From contig CAVPMU010000003.1 in the NCBI GenBank assembly GCA_963706535.1, positions 62,001-126,000 of the forward strand: a DNA stretch of 64,000 nucleotides, read 5' to 3'. A program made the translations under genes and the position numbers. Below are positions 49,799 through 60,529 of the stretch, in pieces. How positions within the stretch are numbered: position 1 is the stretch's first letter; the number at the start of each line of letters is the position of its first letter. The notes below the pieces were generated by a model, which saw only the letters and a list, made by a program, of their open reading frames with translations, was not told the DNA's origin and did no database searches. Source of the stretch: RPQJ01 sp963706535. Its GTDB lineage: Bacteria; Pseudomonadota; Gammaproteobacteria; Steroidobacterales; Steroidobacteraceae.

Positions 49799-50221
49799 GG
49801 TCGTGCCCTCCGGTGCAACCAGCCCGCATCCAGCACGCGGGCGCATTTCGCGCGTGCGCCGACCGTCGGAGATGAGCGTCGGCTCACCCCGTTCCTGGTT
49901 GGCTCCACGGGCTAAGTTCGGAAGTTTACGCGAGCGGCTGTCGGTTCGCTACGCGTGTTGCGTCGCGTCATGCGGTTGGTCGGTGCGTCGGGTGCGTGAC
50001 CGCGCCAGCGCAATCGACTCAGCGCGCGGCGTAAGCGCGTCAGCGTCGTGGAGCGAACGGGTCGTCGGGGTTCCGGGCATGTTCGGCCGGCCGTGCGCGA
50101 CAGGGACGTCGCGCCCGGAGCCTCCAGGGAAGGATTTACGGCGTCCGGCCGGGCATGCCCGGAAGCCCGGCGGCGCGTTCGCGACCAACCGCGACAGCGA
50201 AAAGCCGCGTGGCGAGAGCGG
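49799..50221. other. Intergenic region between dapB and carA
   Basis: About 420 bp without a credible gene. It must hold the carAB-greA promoter and any pyrimidine/arginine control. I see no clear arginine-repressor box, riboswitch fold or strong terminator in it. Confidence 0.5.
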
Positions 50222-51022
50222 CTAGAGCCCGAGCACGTCCAGCATGGAATAGAGCCCGGGTGGCCGCCCGACGACCCACCGGGCGGCAGCGAGCGCGCCG
50301 CGAGCGAATCCCGATCGGTCCTGGGCGTGGTGTGCGAGTTCGACCTGCTCGCCCGGTCCCGCGAAGATCACGCGGTGGTCGCCCACGATATCGCCGCCAC
50401 GCAGCACGCTGAACCCGATCGTGCCGGCGGCGCGCGGGCCGGTGGTGCCCTGGCGCGCATAGACGGCGGCCTCATCTAGGCTGATGCCCCTGCCCTGCGC
50501 GACCGCACGCCCGAGTCCGAGCGCGGTGCCGCTTGGCGCGTCCACCTTCCTGCGGTGATGCGCCTCGAAGATCTCGGCGTCGTAGCCTTCGTCGAGCGCG
50601 CGCGCGGCGAGTTCGGCGAGTTTGAACATAAGGTTCACGCCCAGGCTCATGTTGGGTGCCATGACGACCGGGATCGACTCGGCGATCTTCTCGATCTCGG
50701 CGCGGGCGAGGTCGTCGTGACCGGTCGTGCCGATCACCAGCGGGATGCCGCGCTCGCGACACGCGCGGGCGTTCGCGAGCGAGGCAGCCGGCAGGGTGAA
50801 GTCGATGGCCACCTGCGCGCCGTCCAGTGCACGGATCGGATCGCTGGTCACCGCCACTGCGACGGGCACGGTGCCCGCGACGACACCCGCGTCCTGCCCG
50901 ATGGAGGCGTCGCCCGGCGCCGCCAGCGCACCGCTCAGGCGCAGGTCGGTGCTCTCCACCACCAGCGGCACGACGGTGCGCCCCATGCGCCCGGAGGCGC
51001 CCAGCATGGCCAGGTTCAGCAT
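50222..51022 (-). CDS. dapB: 4-hydroxy-tetrahydrodipicolinate reductase
   Basis: A 266-residue enzyme of lysine/diaminopimelate synthesis. The NAD(P)-binding motif is LGASGRMGR (about 7-15). Other family sequences are IDFTLPAA, IGTTGHD, APNMSLGVNLM and the substrate-binding EAHHRRKVDAPSGTAL (about 155-170). It follows dnaJ by 5 bp, the order grpE-dnaK-dnaJ-dapB-carA-carB being common in Gammaproteobacteria. Confidence 0.97.
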   Translation of the reverse strand: MLNLAMLGASGRMGRTVVPLVVESTDLRLSGALAAPGDASIGQDAGVVAGTVPVAVAVTSDPIRALDGAQVAIDFTLPAASLANARACRERGIPLVIGTTGHDDLARAEIEKIAESIPVVMAPNMSLGVNLMFKLAELAARALDEGYDAEIFEAHHRRKVDAPSGTALGLGRAVAQGRGISLDEAAVYARQGTTGPRAAGTIGFSVLRGGDIVGDHRVIFAGPGEQVELAHHAQDRSGFARGALAAARWVVGRPPGLYSMLDVLGL

Positions 51023-51027
51023 GGGAC

Positions 51028-52167
51028 TCACTCTCCGAGGCTGGTGAAGAACCGCTTTACGCCGTCGAGCCAGGACTCCTCGCGCGGATGGTGACGCTTC
51101 GCGTCCTTCTGCAGCGAGTCCTCGAACTTCTTCAGCAGGTCCTTCTGCTCGCGCGTCAGGTTCACCGGCGTCTCGACCACGATGCGGCAGAACAGATCGC
51201 CGGTCGCCCCGCCGCGCACCGGCCTGATGCCCTTCTCGCGCAGGCGGAACACGCGGCCCGACTGCGTTTCGTGCGGGATCTTGATCGTCGCGTTGCCGTC
51301 CAGCGTCGGCACGTCGATGCTGCCGCCGAGCGTGGCCGTGGCAAAGCTCACCGGCACTTCGCAGGAAAGATGGCTCCCGTCGCGCTCGAAGATAGGGTGG
51401 TCGCGGACCCGCACCTCCACGTAAAGGTCGCCGGTGGGGCCGCCGTTGCGACCCGCCTCTCCTTCGCCGGACAGCCGGATGCGGTCGCCCGTGTCGACGC
51501 CTGCCGGCACCTTGACCGAGAGCGTTTTCTGCTTGCGCACGCGACCCTGGCCGCGGCACGTGGTGCAGGGGTCGCTCACGACCTGCCCGCGACCCTGGCA
51601 GCGTGGGCAGGTCTGCTGCACGGTGAAGAAACCCTGCTGCATGCGTACCTGGCCAGCGCCGCGGCAGGTCTCGCAGGCGACGGGCTTCGAGCCCTTGGAG
51701 GAGCCGCTGCCGCTGCAATCGCCGCACTCGGCGAGCGTGGCGAAATCCACGTTGACCGTGTCGCCGAACACCGCCTGCTCGAGGTCGAGTTCGAGTTCGT
51801 AGCGCAGGTCCGCGCCGCGGAACACCTGCGAGCGACCGCGACGCCCGACACCGAAGATGTCCCCGAACACGTCGCCGAAGATGTCCCCGAATGCATCGCG
51901 CGGATCGAAGCCCTGGCCGCCACCCCCGGCGCCACGCATGCCGTCGACGCCTGCGTGGCCGAACTGGTCGTAGGCCGCGCGCTTCTGCGCGTCGCTCAGG
52001 ATCTCGTAGGCCTCCTTGGCCTCCTTGAACTTCTCCTCGGCGGTGTGGTCGCCCGGGTTGCGGTCCGGGTGGAACTTCATGGCGAGGCGTCGATAGGCCT
52101 TCTTGATGTCGGGCTCGCCCGCCGTGCGCGGCACGTCGAGGACCTGGTAGTAATCGCGCTTCGACAT
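51028..52167 (-). CDS. dnaJ: Chaperone protein DnaJ
   Basis: A 379-residue co-chaperone. It has the J domain with HPD in KFHPDRNPG, a Gly/Phe linker (RGAGGGGQGFDPRDAFGDIFG), and four zinc-finger repeats CxxCxGxG (CGDCSGSG, CETCRGAG, CPRCQGRG, CTTCRGQG). The C-terminal substrate-binding and dimerisation domains follow. It stimulates DnaK ATPase. It is about 100 bp downstream of dnaK, with a hairpin between them. Confidence 0.98.
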   Translation of the reverse strand: MSKRDYYQVLDVPRTAGEPDIKKAYRRLAMKFHPDRNPGDHTAEEKFKEAKEAYEILSDAQKRAAYDQFGHAGVDGMRGAGGGGQGFDPRDAFGDIFGDVFGDIFGVGRRGRSQVFRGADLRYELELDLEQAVFGDTVNVDFATLAECGDCSGSGSSKGSKPVACETCRGAGQVRMQQGFFTVQQTCPRCQGRGQVVSDPCTTCRGQGRVRKQKTLSVKVPAGVDTGDRIRLSGEGEAGRNGGPTGDLYVEVRVRDHPIFERDGSHLSCEVPVSFATATLGGSIDVPTLDGNATIKIPHETQSGRVFRLREKGIRPVRGGATGDLFCRIVVETPVNLTREQKDLLKKFEDSLQKDAKRHHPREESWLDGVKRFFTSLGE

Positions 52168-52200
52168 GCAGGATCCGGGCTGGTCTGGTCTGGAATGCGG

Positions 52201-52228
52201 AAACGCCGCGGGGGGTCACCCCGCGGCG
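52201..52228 (-). terminator. Hairpin between dnaK and dnaJ
   Basis: A 10-bp stem (CGCCGCGGGG / CCCCGCGGCG) followed by TTT on the minus strand. It probably gives partial termination, lowering dnaJ relative to dnaK. Confidence 0.6.
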
Positions 52229-52267
52229 ATGTGAGTCAAGTGGCCAAGGATAACCTCTCGCGGCCGC

Positions 52268-54202
<1,935 letters not shown>

Positions 54203-54242
54203 GGATGTGACTCCGTCGATGCGATGATTCCGATGGCCGTCT

Positions 54243-54270
54243 AGGTGGGGTTACCGGCGGCCGATTCAAG
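54243..54270 (-). promoter_or_regulatory. Heat-shock (sigma-32) promoter of dnaK
   Basis: On the minus strand CTTGAA (54265-54270), a 14-bp spacer and CCCCACCT (54243-54250) match the sigma-32 consensus CTTGAA-N13-15-CCCCATNT. It overlaps the end of the grpE coding region and lies about 40 bp before dnaK. Confidence 0.8.
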
Positions 54271-54810
54271 TCAGGAGGCGGCCGTCGCCGGCGCCCGGGC
54301 CACCGCGACCCGGGCCGGTCGCAGCAGCCGGCCGTTCAGAACGTAGCCTTTCTGGACCACCTCCAGGACCGACCCCGGCGGCTGGTCCGCGCTCTCGAGC
54401 GTGGCGATGGCTTCGTGAAACTCGGGATTGAACGGCTCGCCCCGCGGGTCGACGACGGTGAGGCCCGACTTCTCGAAGGCCTTGTTCATGAGCCTCAGCG
54501 TGGCCTCCATGCCCTCGAGCAACCGGGCGGACTCTGCCCCTGCCCCCGCCGCGATGCCGAGTTCCAGGCTGTCGCGAACCTCGAGCAACTCCGCGGCGAA
54601 CCGGTCGATCGCATAGCGGGCAGCCGCTTCGACCTCGCGCTGGCCGCGCTTGCGGACGTTCTCGGTCTCCGCCACGGCGCGCAGGTAGCTGTTCCAGTTG
54701 TCCTCGGCCCGGGCCTGGGCCTCGGCCAACTCGGCGGCAAGGCGATCCATCTCGGATCCGGCCTCGTCCGGCGCCTGGCCCTCGGTTCCCTGATCGGTTT
54801 GCGTCGTCAT
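54271..54810 (-). CDS. grpE: Nucleotide exchange factor GrpE
   Basis: A 179-residue co-chaperone: a long N-terminal coiled coil (LAAELAEAQARAEDNWNSYLRAVAETENVRKR) and the C-terminal beta domain with NPEFHEAIATLESAD...VVQKGYVLNGRLLRPARVAVA. It releases ADP from DnaK. It lies between hrcA and dnaK. Confidence 0.97.
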   Translation of the reverse strand: MTTQTDQGTEGQAPDEAGSEMDRLAAELAEAQARAEDNWNSYLRAVAETENVRKRGQREVEAAARYAIDRFAAELLEVRDSLELGIAAGAGAESARLLEGMEATLRLMNKAFEKSGLTVVDPRGEPFNPEFHEAIATLESADQPPGSVLEVVQKGYVLNGRLLRPARVAVARAPATAAS

Positions 54811-54891
54811 GTCACCTGCCTGAAGTCGAAATCGCCCCGTCGCCCGGGCGCGCCCGGACGGCGTGCCGAAACCTGCTTGCCGATATCGGGC

Positions 54892-55965
54892 CTAGCGCCG
54901 CGAATTCAAGGCGGAGCCGAGCAGCCGGGCCGTGAGGTCCACGATCGGGATCACCCGCTCGTAGGCCATGCGGGTCGGGCCGATGACGCCGAGCACGCCG
55001 ACCGTCTCGTTGTCGAGCATGTAGGGCGCCGTGACGAGGCTGCAGTCGTCGAGGATCTGGTAGCCGGATTCCTGGCCGATGAAGATCTGCACGCCCTCGG
55101 CGCGCAGGCTCAAGTCCAGCAGGTGCAGGATGTCGCGCTTCGAGGTGAACGCGTCGAACAGCCGCCGGAGCTTCTCCACGCTCGACAGCTCGGCGAACTC
55201 CATCAGGTTGGTCTCGCCCGCGATCACGTATTCCGGGGCCTCCGGCACGCTGGCGCCGACCATCTGCTGCGCGACCTGGATCGCATCCACCATCAGCTGG
55301 TTCAGGCGCTCGCCGGTCTGCTTGAGCTCCTCGACGAGATCGGCGCGCACCTGGCGCAGCTCCTTGCCGCCGAACTGCTGGTTGAGGAAGTTGGCCGCCT
55401 GGCGCAGTTCTTCCGCCGAGTGATATCGGTCGAGCTGCACGATGCGGTTCTGCACGTCGCGCCCGTTCACCACCATCACCGCCAGCACCCGGTTGTCGGA
55501 CAACGGCAGGAACTCGATCTGGCTCAGCGACTGGTGCGGCTGGCGCGGGATGGTCACCACGCCCGCGAGGTGCGTGATCGACGAGAGCACCTGCGAGGCG
55601 ACGGCGACGATCGCCTTGGGATCACGGTCCTGGTCCTCGGAGAGGCGCCGACGCAGTTCGTCGATGACGTCGTCCACCGCCCCGGTGGAGCGCTGCCTGA
55701 GCAGCGTGTCGACGAAGAAGCGATAGCCCTTGTCGGTCGGCACACGGCCCGCCGAGGTGTGCGGCGAGGTGACGAAGCCGTACTCCTCGAGGTCGGCCAT
55801 GACGTTGCGGACGGTCGCCGCGCTCAGGTTGAGGCCCGAGTCGCGCGACAGGGTGCGCGAGCCGACCGGCTGGCCCTCGCGGATGTAGCTCTCGACGAGC
55901 ACCCGCAGCAGGTGCTGGGCACGCTCGTTGAGACGGTCTTCGGTCGATTCGGGTGACATTGGCAT
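54892..55965 (-). CDS. hrcA: Heat-inducible transcription repressor HrcA
   Basis: A 357-residue repressor with an N-terminal winged-helix domain (VGSRTLSRDSGLNLSAATVRNVMADLEEYGFV, HTSAGRVPTDKGYRFFVD) and the GAF-like regulatory part. It normally binds CIRCE elements, but I found none with the TTAGCACTC...GAGTGCTAA pattern upstream of hrcA, grpE or dnaK. ATG 55965 was chosen; a GTG one codon upstream and an ATG two codons downstream are alternatives. It is divergent from nadK. Confidence 0.94.
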   Translation of the reverse strand: MPMSPESTEDRLNERAQHLLRVLVESYIREGQPVGSRTLSRDSGLNLSAATVRNVMADLEEYGFVTSPHTSAGRVPTDKGYRFFVDTLLRQRSTGAVDDVIDELRRRLSEDQDRDPKAIVAVASQVLSSITHLAGVVTIPRQPHQSLSQIEFLPLSDNRVLAVMVVNGRDVQNRIVQLDRYHSAEELRQAANFLNQQFGGKELRQVRADLVEELKQTGERLNQLMVDAIQVAQQMVGASVPEAPEYVIAGETNLMEFAELSSVEKLRRLFDAFTSKRDILHLLDLSLRAEGVQIFIGQESGYQILDDCSLVTAPYMLDNETVGVLGVIGPTRMAYERVIPIVDLTARLLGSALNSRR

Positions 55966-56072
55966 CACTTAGCAACGCCATTCAGCCGGAGTCAAGCATC
56001 GTGAATCATGCCGAACCCGTCATGAAACGCTCTGGCCCGCCACGCGCCACGCGTGCTACAACGCCGGCACCG

Positions 56073-56984
56073 ATGAACGCCGCCGCCCCCGCCTACCGCA
56101 CCGTCGCCCTCGCTGGCCGCGCCGACGAGCCGCGCGTCGCCGAGGCGATGACCAGCCTCGCGAGCCACCTGCTGCAGCGCGGCTGCCGGGTGCTGGCCGC
56201 ACGAGGCGAGGACATTGCTTTCGACCCGCTCGCGGTGGAACTCGTTCCCGAGTCGGAACTGGCGGCCCGTGCCGAGCTGGTGGTCGCGGTCGGTGGCGAC
56301 GGCACGATGCTGCACGCCGCTCGCATGGCGGCCACTGCAGGCGTGCCGGTGCTGGGCGTCAATCGCGGCCGACTGGGCTTCCTCGCCGACATCCGGCCGG
56401 CCGACATGCTCGAAAGCGTGGACGAGGCGCTCGCCGGCCACTGCACGGCGGAGACCCGCATGCTGCTCGAGGCGGCCGTGCACTACGAGGACCGCGCGGT
56501 CGCCACCGCGCTGGCGCTGAACGACGTCGCGATCGCCAAGCACGACACCGGTCGCATGCTCGACCTGCGCACCTGGGTGGACGGCGCCTACGTCAACACC
56601 CACGGCGGCGACGGTTTCATCGTGTCCACGTCCACGGGCTCGACGGCCTACGCGTTGTCCTGCGGCGGTCCCATCGTCCATCCGGCGCTCGCCGCCATCG
56701 TCCTGGTGCCGATCTGCCCCCACACGCTGTCCGACCGGCCGATCGTCGTCGGCGCCGAAAGCGTCGTCGAGATCGAGCTCGCCGGGCGGCCGGAGACGCG
56801 CGCCCAGGTCGTCTGCGACGGCATCGTGCTGTGCGAACTCGAGCCCGGCACGCGACTGCGCATCGCGCGCGCCAGCGTCAGCGCGACGCTGCTGCACCCG
56901 CCCGGCCACGACTATTTCCGCATCCTGCGCTCGAAGCTGCACTGGGGCCGAGGCGGCCGCAACGGCCAGCCGCCGTCCGACTGA
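56073..56984 (+). CDS. nadK: NAD kinase
   Basis: A 303-residue kinase that makes NADP. Motifs are GGDGTMLHAAR (about 72-82, catalytic Asp), GVNRGRLGFLADI, LNDVAIAK, and STGSTAYALSCGGPIVHP (about 185-202). ATG 56073 gives the normal N-terminus; upstream in-frame Met codons would add residues not seen in the family. recN follows 6 bp later, the usual nadK-recN pair. Confidence 0.95.
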   Translation: MNAAAPAYRTVALAGRADEPRVAEAMTSLASHLLQRGCRVLAARGEDIAFDPLAVELVPESELAARAELVVAVGGDGTMLHAARMAATAGVPVLGVNRGRLGFLADIRPADMLESVDEALAGHCTAETRMLLEAAVHYEDRAVATALALNDVAIAKHDTGRMLDLRTWVDGAYVNTHGGDGFIVSTSTGSTAYALSCGGPIVHPALAAIVLVPICPHTLSDRPIVVGAESVVEIELAGRPETRAQVVCDGIVLCELEPGTRLRIARASVSATLLHPPGHDYFRILRSKLHWGRGGRNGQPPSD

Positions 56985-56990
56985 CGCGCG

Positions 56991-58745
56991 ATGCTGACCC
57001 ACCTGCAGATTCGCGATTTTGCAATCGTCGAGTCCGTCGAGATCGAACTCACGCCGGGATTCATCGTGCTCACCGGCGAGACCGGCGCCGGCAAGTCGAT
57101 CCTCGTCGACGCGCTGCTGCTCGCGGTCGGTGGACGCGCCGACAGCGGCGCGGTGCGGCACGGCGCCGAGCGGGCCGAGGTCACGGCGGGCTTCGACCTG
57201 GCGCAGAACGCGGCAGCGCGCGCCTGGCTCGAGGAACAGTCGGTCGAGCACGAGGGTGAGGCGATCCTGCGCCGCGTCGTGTCCGCGGACGGCCGCAGCC
57301 GCGCCTACATCAACGGCCGCACCATGCCCGTGCAATCGCTGCGCGAGCTCGGCGAACTCCTCGTGGACGTCCACGGCCAGCTCGAGTTCCAGTCGCTGTC
57401 TCGCCGCGGCTACCAGCGCGCGCTGCTCGACGACGCCGGTGGCCTCGCTCCGCAGGCCGATGCCGTGCGCACCGCGCACCGCGCGTGGCGGGCGCTCGCT
57501 CTCGAGCGTCAGGCCTTCGAGCAGCGGGCGCGCGATCGGGACTCCCGCCTCGACCTGCTCGGCCACTACGTCGCCGAGCTCGAGGCGCTCGATGCGCGCC
57601 CCGGCGAGTCGCAGGAGCTGCTCGAGGAGCGCCGCCGCATCGCGAGCCTGGGCAAGCTGGTCGAGGGCACGGCGCAGGTCGAGGGACTGCTCGCCGGCGA
57701 CGACGGTGGTGTCAGCTCGGCGCTGGCACGCGCCGAGTCTGTCATCCGGCAACTCGTGGGCCTCGACCCGGCGCTGGCGAGCACGGCCCAATTGCTGGAC
57801 GAGGCCGCCATTGCCTGCCGCGAAGCCGTCTCGAACCTGAACCGCTACTCGCAGTCGCTGGAGGCCGATCCGGCGCGGCAGGACTGGGTCGAATCGCGCC
57901 TGGCGTCACTCGAGGACGTCGCACGCAAGCACCGCGTCGAAGTCGCGGCACTTCCGGACTTGCGGCTCAGGCTGTCCAACGAGCTCGCGACCCTCGAGGC
58001 TGCGGCGACCGGCCTCGCCGACCTCGACCGCAGGCTCGCCGCCGCGGCCGGGCAATACGTCGCGGCGGCAGGCCAACTGTCCGCGGCGCGGCGGGCAGCG
58101 GCGGCCGCGCTCGATCGCAAGGTCTCCGCGCTGATGCAGGACCTCGGCATGCCGGGTGGCGTGTTCGCCACGCGCATCGATTCCGCCGAACCGCCGCAGT
58201 TCGCCGAGCAAGGCAACGACGACATCGAGTTCCTGGTGAGCGCAAATCCCGGCCAGCCCCTGCGGCCGCTCGCGAAGACCGCCTCCGGCGGCGAGCTGTC
58301 GCGCATCAGCCTCGCGCTGCAGGTCGCCACGCTGAACGCGGCGCACCTGCCCTGCCTGGTGTTCGACGAGGTGGATGCCGGCGTGGGCGGGGCGGTCGCC
58401 GAGATGGTGGGCCGCCAGCTGCGCGAGCTCGCCGCGTCGGGACAGGTGCTGTGCGTGACGCACCTGCCGCAGGTCGCGTCGCAGGCGGGGCGGCAGCTGC
58501 GCGTCAGCAAGCACTCGGCGCGCGGCGTGACGCGCACGCGACTCGAGGCGCTCGACGAGGAATCCCGCGTCGAGGAACTCGCGCGGATGCTCGGCGGCGC
58601 GCAGATCACGAATCGCACGCGCGACCACGCGCGCGAGATGCTCGAATCGGCGCGGCGGGGTCCCCCGAAGCGGCTGCCGCGTCGCCCTACTTCGCCTTCG
58701 AGCGATGCGGGCAGTTCTCGCGCACGCAATGGCCGTGCAGGGTGA
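56991..58745 (+). CDS. recN: DNA repair protein RecN
   Basis: A 584-residue SMC-like ATPase for double-strand-break repair. Walker A is TGETGAGKS (about 29-37), the signature motif SGGELSRISLALQ (about 435), and Walker B LVFDEVDAGVGG (about 460). Two coiled-coil arms lie between. Normal RecN ends shortly after the HAREML helix. Here about 30 extra basic residues follow, read through the end of the convergent fur gene, with a 59-bp overlap. Confidence 0.95.
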   Translation: MLTHLQIRDFAIVESVEIELTPGFIVLTGETGAGKSILVDALLLAVGGRADSGAVRHGAERAEVTAGFDLAQNAAARAWLEEQSVEHEGEAILRRVVSADGRSRAYINGRTMPVQSLRELGELLVDVHGQLEFQSLSRRGYQRALLDDAGGLAPQADAVRTAHRAWRALALERQAFEQRARDRDSRLDLLGHYVAELEALDARPGESQELLEERRRIASLGKLVEGTAQVEGLLAGDDGGVSSALARAESVIRQLVGLDPALASTAQLLDEAAIACREAVSNLNRYSQSLEADPARQDWVESRLASLEDVARKHRVEVAALPDLRLRLSNELATLEAAATGLADLDRRLAAAAGQYVAAAGQLSAARRAAAAALDRKVSALMQDLGMPGGVFATRIDSAEPPQFAEQGNDDIEFLVSANPGQPLRPLAKTASGGELSRISLALQVATLNAAHLPCLVFDEVDAGVGGAVAEMVGRQLRELAASGQVLCVTHLPQVASQAGRQLRVSKHSARGVTRTRLEALDEESRVEELARMLGGAQITNRTRDHAREMLESARRGPPKRLPRRPTSPSSDAGSSRARNGRAG

Positions 58746-59124
58746 GCGAGTGGTCGGTGATGTCGAAGCCGAGGCGCTTGGCGATTTCTTCCTGCCGGTC
58801 CTCGATGCTGTCGTCCGTGAACTCTTCCACGCGCCCGCAGTCGATGCAGACGATGTGGTCGTGGTGCGTGCCTTCGTTCAGCTCGAAGACGGCCGTTCCG
58901 CCCTCGAAGTGATGCCGCGTGACCAGCCCCGCCGACTCGAACTGCGTCAGCACGCGATAGACCGTGGCGAGGCCGATGTCCTCGTTCGAATCGAGCAGCC
59001 GCCGGTAGACGTCCTCCGCGCTCATGTGGCGCGGCTGGCTCACGGCGAGGATCTCGAGGATCTTGAGCCGCGGCACCGTGATCTTGAGTCCGGCCCGGCG
59101 CAGGTGCGAAGGTTCCACGGTCAT
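58687..59124 (-). CDS. fur: Ferric uptake regulator Fur
   Basis: A 145-residue iron-responsive repressor. The winged-helix domain reads RAGLKITVPRLKILEIL and AEDVYRRLLDSNEDIGLATVYRVLTQFE. The metal-binding region has HHDHIVCIDCGRVEEF (about 88-103) and HCVRENCPH near the end. It is divergent from bamE with 112 bp between; the fur-bamE (smpA) order is conserved. No clear Fur box was seen in that gap. Confidence 0.97.
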   Translation of the reverse strand: MTVEPSHLRRAGLKITVPRLKILEILAVSQPRHMSAEDVYRRLLDSNEDIGLATVYRVLTQFESAGLVTRHHFEGGTAVFELNEGTHHDHIVCIDCGRVEEFTDDSIEDRQEEIAKRLGFDITDHSLTLHGHCVRENCPHRSKAK

Positions 59125-59161
59125 TGCATCCTGGGCGTCCGCGCAGGGGACGCGGTTACTG

Positions 59162-59167
59162 TATGAT
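59162..59167 (+). promoter_or_regulatory. Candidate -10 box of bamE
   Basis: TATGAT 70 bp before the chosen bamE start. No convincing -35 box is found at the proper distance, so this is tentative. Confidence 0.3.
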
Positions 59168-59236
59168 TCGCGCCCATTATGTCCGGCACGGGCCGGCAAC
59201 TCCAGACAGATGCAGCCGACCCGAAGACACACCGGA

Positions 59237-59698
59237 ATGACCCGCCTCCTGCCCCTGTTGCTCCTGCTCGTCGCCGCCCTCGGCACGAGCGCCTGCGTGT
59301 ACCGGCCGAACATCCAGCAGGGCAACCTGCTCGAGGTGGAGGAAGTCGACCAGGTGACCGCCGGCATGACCCGCAGCCAGGTGCGCTACGTGCTCGGCAC
59401 GCCGATGATCTCCGACCCGTTCACCCCGGACCGCTGGGACTACGTGTACCGCCTGACGCGCGGCCGCTCGAGCAAGGCCGAGACCGCGCACTTCGTCGTG
59501 CATTTCGTCGACGACAAGGTCAGCCGCGTCGACAAGCTCGACCTGCCGGATCCCGCACCGGTCGATCGCAAGAAAGGCAAGAAGAAGAAAAAGCAGGCCG
59601 AGGCAGAACTGGAGCGCGAGCCCCCGCCTGCGCCGTCGGTCAAGCCTCCCCAGCCGGCCGAGCCGCGGCCGGACGTGAGCCGACCGGGCGGCACCTGA
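59237..59698 (+). CDS. bamE: Outer membrane protein assembly factor BamE
   Basis: A 153-residue lipoprotein of the BAM complex. The signal is LLLLLVAALGTSAC (Cys at about 19), then the conserved core VYRPNIQQGNLLEVEEVDQVTAGMTRSQVRYVLGTPMI...WDYVYR. The C-terminal about 50 residues are a Lys-then-Pro-rich tail (KKGKKKKKQAE, PPPAPSVKPPQPAEPRP) not in E. coli BamE. ATG 59237 was chosen because the signal peptide then begins at once; ATG 59210 is an alternative. Confidence 0.94.
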   Translation: MTRLLPLLLLLVAALGTSACVYRPNIQQGNLLEVEEVDQVTAGMTRSQVRYVLGTPMISDPFTPDRWDYVYRLTRGRSSKAETAHFVVHFVDDKVSRVDKLDLPDPAPVDRKKGKKKKKQAEAELEREPPPAPSVKPPQPAEPRPDVSRPGGT

Positions 59699-59706
59699 GC
59701 GGCGTC

Positions 59707-60024
59707 TCAGCGGCCAGAGCCGCTGCGACCCATGGTCCGTCCCTGCGCGGCGAGACGCCGCCGCGTCTCACGGGGATCGGCCTTGAGCGGTCGGTAGATC
59801 TCCACGCGATCACCCGGCTCGAGCCGCCTCGAGCCATCCACCACCTGCCCGAAGATCCCGAGCGCGAGCGGTCGCTCGCGGAGCGGCGGGAATTCCTCGA
59901 GCAGCCTGGATTCCACGACGGCCTCCATGGCGGTCATGCGGTCCCTGTGCGGCAGAATCACGATGCGCTGGCGGTCCGGCAACGCATACGCGACCTGCAC
60001 CTCGCGTGGCTCAGGCTGTGCCAT
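59707..60024 (-). CDS. rnfH: RnfH family protein (UPF0125)
   Basis: A 105-residue ubiquitin-like-fold protein. Family sequences are EVQVAYALPDRQRIV (N-terminus), GIFGQVVDGSRRLEPGDRVEIYRPLKADPRETRR (C-terminal half). The function is unclear in the family. It overlaps the end of ratA by 14 bp, the usual ratA-rnfH pair near bamE and smpB. Confidence 0.92.
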   Translation of the reverse strand: MAQPEPREVQVAYALPDRQRIVILPHRDRMTAMEAVVESRLLEEFPPLRERPLALGIFGQVVDGSRRLEPGDRVEIYRPLKADPRETRRRLAAQGRTMGRSGSGR

Positions 60025-60455
60025 GCATCTGCTTCGCGCGGGCGATGAAGGCATCGATCAGGTGGCTGCAGCTCTGCTCGAACGCGCGGCCGAACAGCAG
60101 TTCGACCACGGAACTCGAGAACTCGAAGCGCATCTCGAGCTCGATGCGCGTGCCGGACGTGCCGATCGGCGTGAAGGTCCAGCGTCCCTCCAGCATGCGG
60201 AACGGCCCCTTCTCCAGCTTCAACGTCATGTAGCCGGGACGGTCGAAAGTGTTGCGCGTGGTGAATCGCTCGCGCACCCCGGCGCGCTGCATCTCCATGC
60301 TGGCCAGCAACTCGTGCTCGGACTTCTCGTGCAGGTGGCCCGCCGCTACCCAGGGCAGGAATTCGGGGTAGCGCTCGACGTTCGATCACGAGGTCGAACA
60401 TCTGCTCGGGGGTGAAGACGACGAGCGCGCTACGCCTGATTTCGTGGATCGCCAT
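60011..60455 (-). pseudogene. ratA: RatA/Coq10-like protein gene with a one-base frameshift
   Basis: The N-terminus MAIHEIRRSALVVFTPEQMFDLV lies in one frame. The remainder (ERYPEFLPWVAAGHL, then RERFTTRNTFDRPGYMTLKLEKGPFRMLEGRW, RIELEMRFEFSSSVVELLFGRAFEQ) lies in another. The switch occurs at the TT of 60381-60382: GATCGAACGTCGAGCGC would, without one A, read IDVERYPEF, which is the family sequence. The rest is intact and typical of the START-domain RatA/ubiquinone-binding family (about 147 residues). A sequencing or assembly error is a real alternative because the gene is otherwise well kept. Confidence 0.85.
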
Positions 60456-60529
60456 GGACCGTGGGCTCCGGAACCGGGCGCAAGTGTATGCGGGCCGGCT
60501 AGAATGCGCGACCGACCCGAAGTGAACCC

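Noticed and set aside
49860..50220. Candidate riboswitch or ArgR/PyrR control region before carA
   Set aside because: No conserved box, leader peptide with Pro/Arg/Phe runs, or terminator/antiterminator pair could be pointed to.
55969..56072. CIRCE operator upstream of hrcA
   Set aside because: Searched by eye for TTAGCACTC/GAGTGCTAA; only an isolated GCTAAGTG fragment is present with no inverted partner.
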